From NCBI RefSeq assembly GCF_003590095.1, contig NC_039493.1, positions 5,952,001 to 6,016,000 of the forward strand: a stretch of 64,000 nucleotides of DNA, in the 5' to 3' direction. This DNA is from Trichoplusia ni (lineage: Eukaryota; Arthropoda; Insecta; Lepidoptera; Noctuidae). The translations under genes were made by a program, and so were the position numbers. Shown here one piece after another: positions 58,401-64,000 of the stretch. The notes under the pieces are model-generated. The model ran no database searches and was not told where the DNA came from. It saw only the letters and a program-made list of their open reading frames with translations. Positions within the stretch are counted from its first letter, which is position 1; every line of letters starts with the position of its first letter.

Positions 58401-61400
58401 CGGAAAAGGTAATATAAGCTTAAGTTTTAAATTAAACATTCTTTGATGATTTTTTTTCTGTAGATCATAGATATTTTTTTATAAAGTTTTTATCTAATAG
58501 TTTTTCTGTAAAGAATTAAATTCTTATCGTTGAATTCAAAATGTGAATGTTAATGATTTACTTGTAAGTTCATTTTAGTCACGACTTCAAATAGATTTAA
58601 ATACACTGAATACTAACGTCGGAATATCGTTAACTTTCGTTTTGTCTAGATTAGCTAAGGTTTCTCTTCAATAATGACTCAATCATTAGTTCATTCTGAA
58701 AGTAAGTGATTGATTCTCAAATGATGAGGCTCGTGTAACGCGTGTTACACACCTGGCAAAAATGTACTATTGATTTTTTCATATCACTTGTTTGTAACTT
58801 AAATTCAACATGTTTACATTAACATAACATACAGTATAACTTTTCCCACTTTTACAGAAAAAGTGAGTCTAATTTAAAGTTAGCAGAAAACTTTTCATTC
58901 GTCTGGTTTTTATTCTTCATATCAGTAAAATACAGCAGGCTCCATCCAGCCTCGGTTTTCCGAGCGCTCGCTACGCAATTTTTCCACTTAGCTAAATGTG
59001 TTTACGCTCGAAGTGGGTTAACTACTGTCTAGTTCCCTTTTACGATTTGCAAACATTGCAGGTCGTTGGCTTTTTCATATCCGGACGGATATTAAATACA
59101 AAATACAGGTATCGTTATTAATTATTGTTACAGATTGAGATTGCAAGCATTTTATCAGTTTTGCTAGGATGTATCATTGAGGCTTACCTTATGCTAGTTC
59201 GTAACCGAGAAGGTAAAATTGTGATAGTATGTTGCATATATGTTCAACTAGCTGATGTCAGCGCCTCCGCCCGCTACTATTTGACCCACGGGATCATCAA
59301 ATCCGAAATCCATTCAGTCGTTTTTGCGTGAAAGAGTAACAAACATCCATCCATACCTTAAAAACTTTCGCGTTTATAATATTGGTAGGATATTGTCCAT
59401 TACTTTACTCAAATACATTTTCATTCATAGTTTCATGTGGAAAACCAATGTATAAAAATAACAATGAAAATTAATTCAAATTAATTAGGTTACACATGAA
59501 ACCGCAGGATAATTGTGGAACAATGTGTTCTGATACACAATAGTATTACTGGAACTGTGTCTGTCAATAAGTGTGCATTACGGTAAATGTATTATGAAAA
59601 CGGTAAAATGTTATTTTCGGTCGTACATACTAAAAGCGCTTGGTGAACTATTCCTAACATTTAGCGCCAGTCTAGGCCGGCGATCGATGCACCCGTTCGG
59701 TTCTTGCAAGTATGACATATACCTAGTTAACATTTCACATCAATGTGGAATATTATTAATAGGGACAATATAAAAGAAGGGTAGGAACTAAGTGGGTTTA
59801 GTATTAAGTTATTTTTGTGTTCTAACATTTTGTAATAAACACGAAATACACAATAGACATGTACCCATGTACAGCGTTTCCTTTATGTGAATAGATTTTT
59901 ATAATTCTATTTGTAAGCTCTAACTGATTAGTTAAAACAACTAATACATAGCTACTGGGCACTGGCTACTGGTAACGATATTGTTATCATTTCCCCACGG
60001 ACCACAAAACCGCGTATGCACACGATTGATTATTTAATAACTTGTTTACTGCATGTTGTGTCATAAAGTATTTAATAATTGCAGTTAAAAATAATTTCTG
60101 CGAGTGTAATGTTTATTTAAATAAAGGTTTTAAAGTTACTTACTAAGCCAAGGTTATAAATTATTGATTGATTTCCTATTATCTTGTTGATATTTTTCCT
60201 AATAATTAGTAGTCAATATAAACTGGACGTTAATCTAAACATATTAACAAATTTTAATGATGAAGAAATGAAGGAAGTGAAAAGCTGATCTATATCGTTT
60301 TGTTTTGTCATACAGGTACCGATGGATCAAGAACGGCAAGGCGTTCGAATACACGAGTTATGACAACCGTATCTCGCAGCAGTCCGGCCGAGGTACGCTC
60401 GTGGTCAGCCAGCCGCGCGATGAGGACCTCGGACAGTACCAGTGCTTCGCCTACAACGAGTGGGGTACCGCCGCCTCCAACAGCGTCTTCGTGCGACGCG
60501 CTGAACTCAACTCCTTCAAGGAAACTGACAGCCAGCAAGTTGTGAGAGCAGAGGAGGGGAAACCATTCAAACTCACTTGCGAACCGCCCGACGGTCATCC
60601 CAAGCCCAAAGTATACTGGATGTTGCAAGGCGATCAGGGACAACTCAAAACAATCAACAACTCACGTATGACCCTCGACCCTGAAGGAAACCTTTGGTTC
60701 TCGAACGTGACTCGCTACGATGCTAGCGTAGACTTTGCCTACATTTGTACTGCTAACTCCATATTCAGGAATGAGTATAAGTTCGGTAACAAGATATATT
60801 TGGAGGTGACTCAGACGGGTATCGCCCCGACTCTGAACAGGCATGACCCTGTGCGCCAGTACACTACTAGAAAGGTAGAGAAAGCACTTAAAGGGAAGAG
60901 AGTCGAGCTCTATTGTATTTATGGAGGAACGTGAGTATTTCACTTGTAATATTTTAGAACTGTTTTTTCTAAATATGAATTAGAAAAAAGATGCTTCGGC
61001 AAGAAGTCGTAGAAAGGGTATTTATCTTGATTTTGATGACAATTTGAAATGTATGATCATAAATTCTCATTTTAGCCTTGTCTCAGTTCTTAGAGTCAGC
61101 TAATCGATAGATATATCATTCTTTTAATCGTAACCGGCACGCAATCTTTGCCAGTATTATTGTGTGTGGAACACGTAATGTGGGAATGTGTCGTCGATAT
61201 TCGCTATTTATAAAAAAAAAATCTGACTTCTGCCCATACTCTTTTAGGATAGAGTCGTGAATATACGCAGGCAGTATTGGTTGTTACAGTTCACGTTATT
61301 GCTAACGCAGGACATTGTTTGCCTCGGAAAAAGGATTATGTGGAGGCGACATAACGGGATTAGCGCGTTACGTACACGCGGTGCAATGCACTTTACAATG

Positions 61401-63037
61401 ACAAGAATCGTTTTAAACACAATGTAACAATATTAAACGGTGCATGCATTTGTGTGTAGGGGTTATATTTAAATAGTTTATTATTTCTGCCACAATAAAT
61501 CATGCATTTACAAACAACGAAATATACAAATGTAATATCGTAATGACGAATTCTGAGTATGAAAGTATGATCCAGTTTAGTCGTTCAGCCAATATACTAA
61601 ACAGAAATAGACTTCATTCATGTAGAATTCAATGAAATCCAAATTGCTTCGTATCTACCATTTATTCACAAGCTGTCGAAACGCATCAAACATTCGATGT
61701 GTCCAAGTTGATCCCAAGTCTATAGACGTCAAACATTCTACATGTAACCCGAGATTTTAGGTTAAACTCGTTGATTTCGCGCTTGCGACAATGTCATTAG
61801 GGCTGTCTCACATCTAGCTGCTGATAGATATGCTCATTTCAACACTGGCGGCACCGGCTTCCAGTCACTGTATTCGGTTATTTTAAGACACTGTTAAAAA
61901 CTAATATTGATTGTTTACATTTAGCCAGATATCTTAAAATTAACGTTTTAAGTTGTAAATCTTGTATTCTTATTTAACTTCTGTATGTGGAAAATATTTT
62001 TTCAAAGTGTCACATAAGTTTGACAACCCTAATTACAGTATCGGCTTCAAATTTTACGCGTAATCTATGCCTAAGCTAATTCTACTCTGAAACAAAAAAC
62101 AAAATTGTTCAATCCTTTTAGTTTACGCAGGCTCCAGTGCTAACCAGAGCTATGTAAATACAGTTGTAAATGGCAGCCCTATATGTACGCGCAGGTTCTG
62201 ACCTATTGCGCCCCCGCTACGCGTGCATGAGTGGCCGCGAGTGGGCTTTTCTCTCTGCTATCGAATTACATACGTGCCGTTAATTCGCCTCCCGCTCTGC
62301 CTGCCCGATGTAAAAGGGTTTTAATTATTCAAATCACAAAGAAACATACTGTTGATTTGAAAACCTCTTTTGGAGTTGTTGAAAGCTACACAAATAGTTT
62401 ACAAACAGTTTTAAAAGCGTAAATAAAATACCACAACGTGACCACACGCAATAAATGCCTAAGCTTATAAAAATAACAGAATGTGTCATTACAAAGGACC
62501 TTTTCATCGTATGTTATAAACAGTTTACATTCCTTATATTTTTGCTAAGTGATAGAATAGTCGTCTTCATTCTTTCGAGTGTATATGTGAACGTCAGAAA
62601 TGCCTCTTATCAAGGCGGCTCCAGGAGTCATAGGTGCAGAATTATTTTATTCATTCATAGCGAAGATAACGCTTTATTTATTACAAAAGAGAAGTAATAC
62701 TTTTTTTTTGTGATTAACTACTTTCAATTGCCAAAAATCTTATGTTTTTGATTGAACATCATCATTAACGATTTATTGTATTGATCAACCCTCCTTAAAC
62801 TCCCATTAAAATGAATTCCTTATTTTGACCAATCATCTTCTCCTAGGCCTCTCCCTCAAATCGTATGGAAGAAGAACGGTCGCAGCATTTTGTCATCACA
62901 GGGCATTACTCAGGACAACTACGGCAAGACGCTCGTCATCCGGTATCCTACTTATGAAGACCAGGGCACGTACACCTGCGAAGTTAGCAACGGTGTCGGC
63001 ACTGCGCAGTCCTACTCCATACTCCTCAATATTGAAG
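52497..63037 (+). CDS. Nrg: Neuroglian, L1-type cell adhesion molecule (5' part; continues past the window)
   Basis: Neural and epithelial immunoglobulin-superfamily adhesion molecule of axons and septate junctions. Exons in the window are 52497-52554, 54538-54664, 60316-60930 and 62847-63037 (phases 1, 2, 2, 1), coding for about 330 residues. A signal peptide (TSILCFVALISCSAAL) is followed by Ig 1 (PFIIECEAEGEPAPKYRWIK to GQYQCFAYNEWG), Ig 2 (FKLTCEPPDGHPKPKVYWML, INNSRMTLDPEGNLWFSNVT, AYICTANS) and Ig 3 (VELYCIYGGTPLPQIVWKKN to GTYTCEVSNGVGTAQSYS). The NNSRMTLDPEGNLWFSNVTR string is nearly identical to fly Neuroglian. The remaining Ig and fibronectin III domains, the membrane span and the ankyrin-binding tail must lie to the right. 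Each Ig cysteine pair is complete. Confidence 0.95.
52555..54537. other. Nrg intron 1, nothing recognised
   Basis: 1,983-bp AT-rich intron after the signal-peptide exon. No feature is supported. Confidence 0.7.
54665..60315. other. Nrg intron 2 (5.65 kb) with one repeat fragment
   Basis: The largest intron in the window; it splits Ig domain 1. Apart from the repeat at 59245-59392, I see no coding frame or known element. Large early introns in adhesion genes often hold enhancers; nothing in this sequence shows that directly. Confidence 0.6.
59245..59392 (+). repeat. lepidopteran interspersed repeat fragment
   Basis: Contains CAGCGCCTCCGCCCGC, GATCATCAAATCCG, then TTTTTGCGTGAAAGAGTAAC, CATCCATCCATAC, and ends ACTTTCGCGTTTATAATATT followed by GGTAGGAT. 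This order of blocks, with an end close to TATAATATTAGTAGGAT, is one I know as very common in lepidopteran genomes. It supports the taxonomic call. Confidence 0.7.
60931..62846. other. Nrg intron 3, nothing recognised
   Basis: 1,916-bp intron that splits Ig domain 3 between GGT and PLPQ. No feature is supported. Confidence 0.7.
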
Positions 63038-64000
63038 GTAAGGACTATTCAAAACTATCTAAAAGATGCCAGAAAGTTTCTGTTTTTGAGTTTGCACTAC
63101 GAAAACGGCAAATTAACTTCATCCTTCCTTCCTTTTTTGTGTCAATGAAAACGTATTAGTATTTTGGTTCAATTTAAACCAAGTATTTCGTTCAGAGATT
63201 TTGTAAAATACCAGCACTCGGTGCATTCGTTCATTGTTGAGTCTGAGATGTTTTTGGTGTTGAATAAGCTATTTTCGTTGTGGCCGTTTACAATAGAGTC
63301 GTGAGCTCCTTAATTTGTTCGGTAGACAGGATTACATAACTTGCGCTTGTCCAAACGAATGGTTCCGTCAGGCACGTGCTTATCCACGTTTTTATGATAC
63401 ACTTGTCAACGATTTTGTTACTTACCGTAGTCATATGATTTCTGAGTTAATATAATTCTATGCTATGTATCTCTATGCAACTATCTTAATTGATGAATGA
63501 GTCTTTAAACAACCGTGAAGGTGTTGCTTTAAAGGTATCACTAAGGCCAGGCGTCTAATTATTCTGGTAACGTCCAATAGAGAATGAAGACGACATTGTG
63601 CCAAATAAAGCCTCCCTTCATAAATACTACGTTATTTCCGCAATGCTAATTGTAAATGTTACTTTGCAAGGGCGGTGCCATAAGCCATAATTTTATTCAC
63701 GGTAATTGTGTCATGTACGTCACTTCCGCTTTCCTTTATAAAGTTTGGCTGCGTTCGTAATTAAAACATAATTATTTATGGTTCGGGAATATTAGATGCC
63801 ATTAAATCTGTAATGGAGGCTACGTGACATATTATGCAAATATGATGAGTAATGAAATGCATAGTTAAGTTTAGAAAAAGGATACTAAGTAAATAGCATC
63901 ACACATAGAATACAAATGGAATTTACTAAACAAAAAGGTTTATTTAAAGTCAGCTGTCTATTGCCCTGCTTTTAATTTATAACAAGCGGAAGAGAAAATG
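63038..64000. other. start of Nrg intron 4
   Basis: Donor GAAG|GTAAGG. The next Nrg exon (Ig 4) is not reached within the window. Confidence 0.7.

Noticed and set aside
58736..58753. GTGTAAC/GTTACAC short palindrome in Nrg intron 2
   Set aside because: Arms of only 7 bp in a 5.6-kb AT-rich intron; expected by chance.

Overview
This is a eukaryotic nuclear window, almost certainly from an insect of the order Lepidoptera. All host genes have spliced insect orthologues except one, which is intronless. Intergenic DNA and introns are AT-rich, and two short repeats are of kinds I know as common in moth and butterfly genomes. No prokaryotic feature is present. A run of exactly 1,000 N (13978-14977) marks an assembly gap.

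Layout, left to right. At 1439-7160 (-) lies shifted (shf), the insect WIF-1 homologue: a signal peptide, a WIF domain and five EGF repeats. The coding exons of COQ7 (2151-3050, +) sit inside one shf intron on the opposite strand. At about 9600-13977 (-) is a near full-length but damaged CR1-like non-LTR retrotransposon, whose ORF1 carries a PHD-like finger, a coiled coil and an FP25K-like domain; its 5' side runs into the gap. MED27 follows (14982-15881, +). A minus-strand group then runs RCC1L (16494-19235), Zw10 (19851-23144) and a POLR1D isoform-2-like gene (23146-24550). TRAP-beta/SSR2 (25194-26898, +) starts head-to-head with the latter.

A stretch of about 9.5 kb (27035-36572) holds no gene I can support, only scattered copies of one repeat. 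Next come intronless TMEM63/CSC1-like (36573-38807, -), the Polycomb-group gene Sfmbt (40477-49847, +), an uncharacterised gene tail-to-tail with it (49944-51189, -), and the 5' third of Neuroglian (52497 to beyond the window, +).

Exon structures were rebuilt by hand from splice sites and phase. Every internal junction of shf, COQ7, RCC1L, Zw10, POLR1D-like, SSR2, Sfmbt and Nrg closes in frame, so sequence quality looks good and the frameshifts in the retrotransposon are probably real decay.

The observation most worth following is the POLR1D-like/Zw10 pair. The stop codon of the first and the start codon of the second are separated by one nucleotide on the same strand, which suggests a dicistronic mRNA. 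The interleaving of shf and COQ7 is the second notable arrangement. I found no convincing wholly new biological system.
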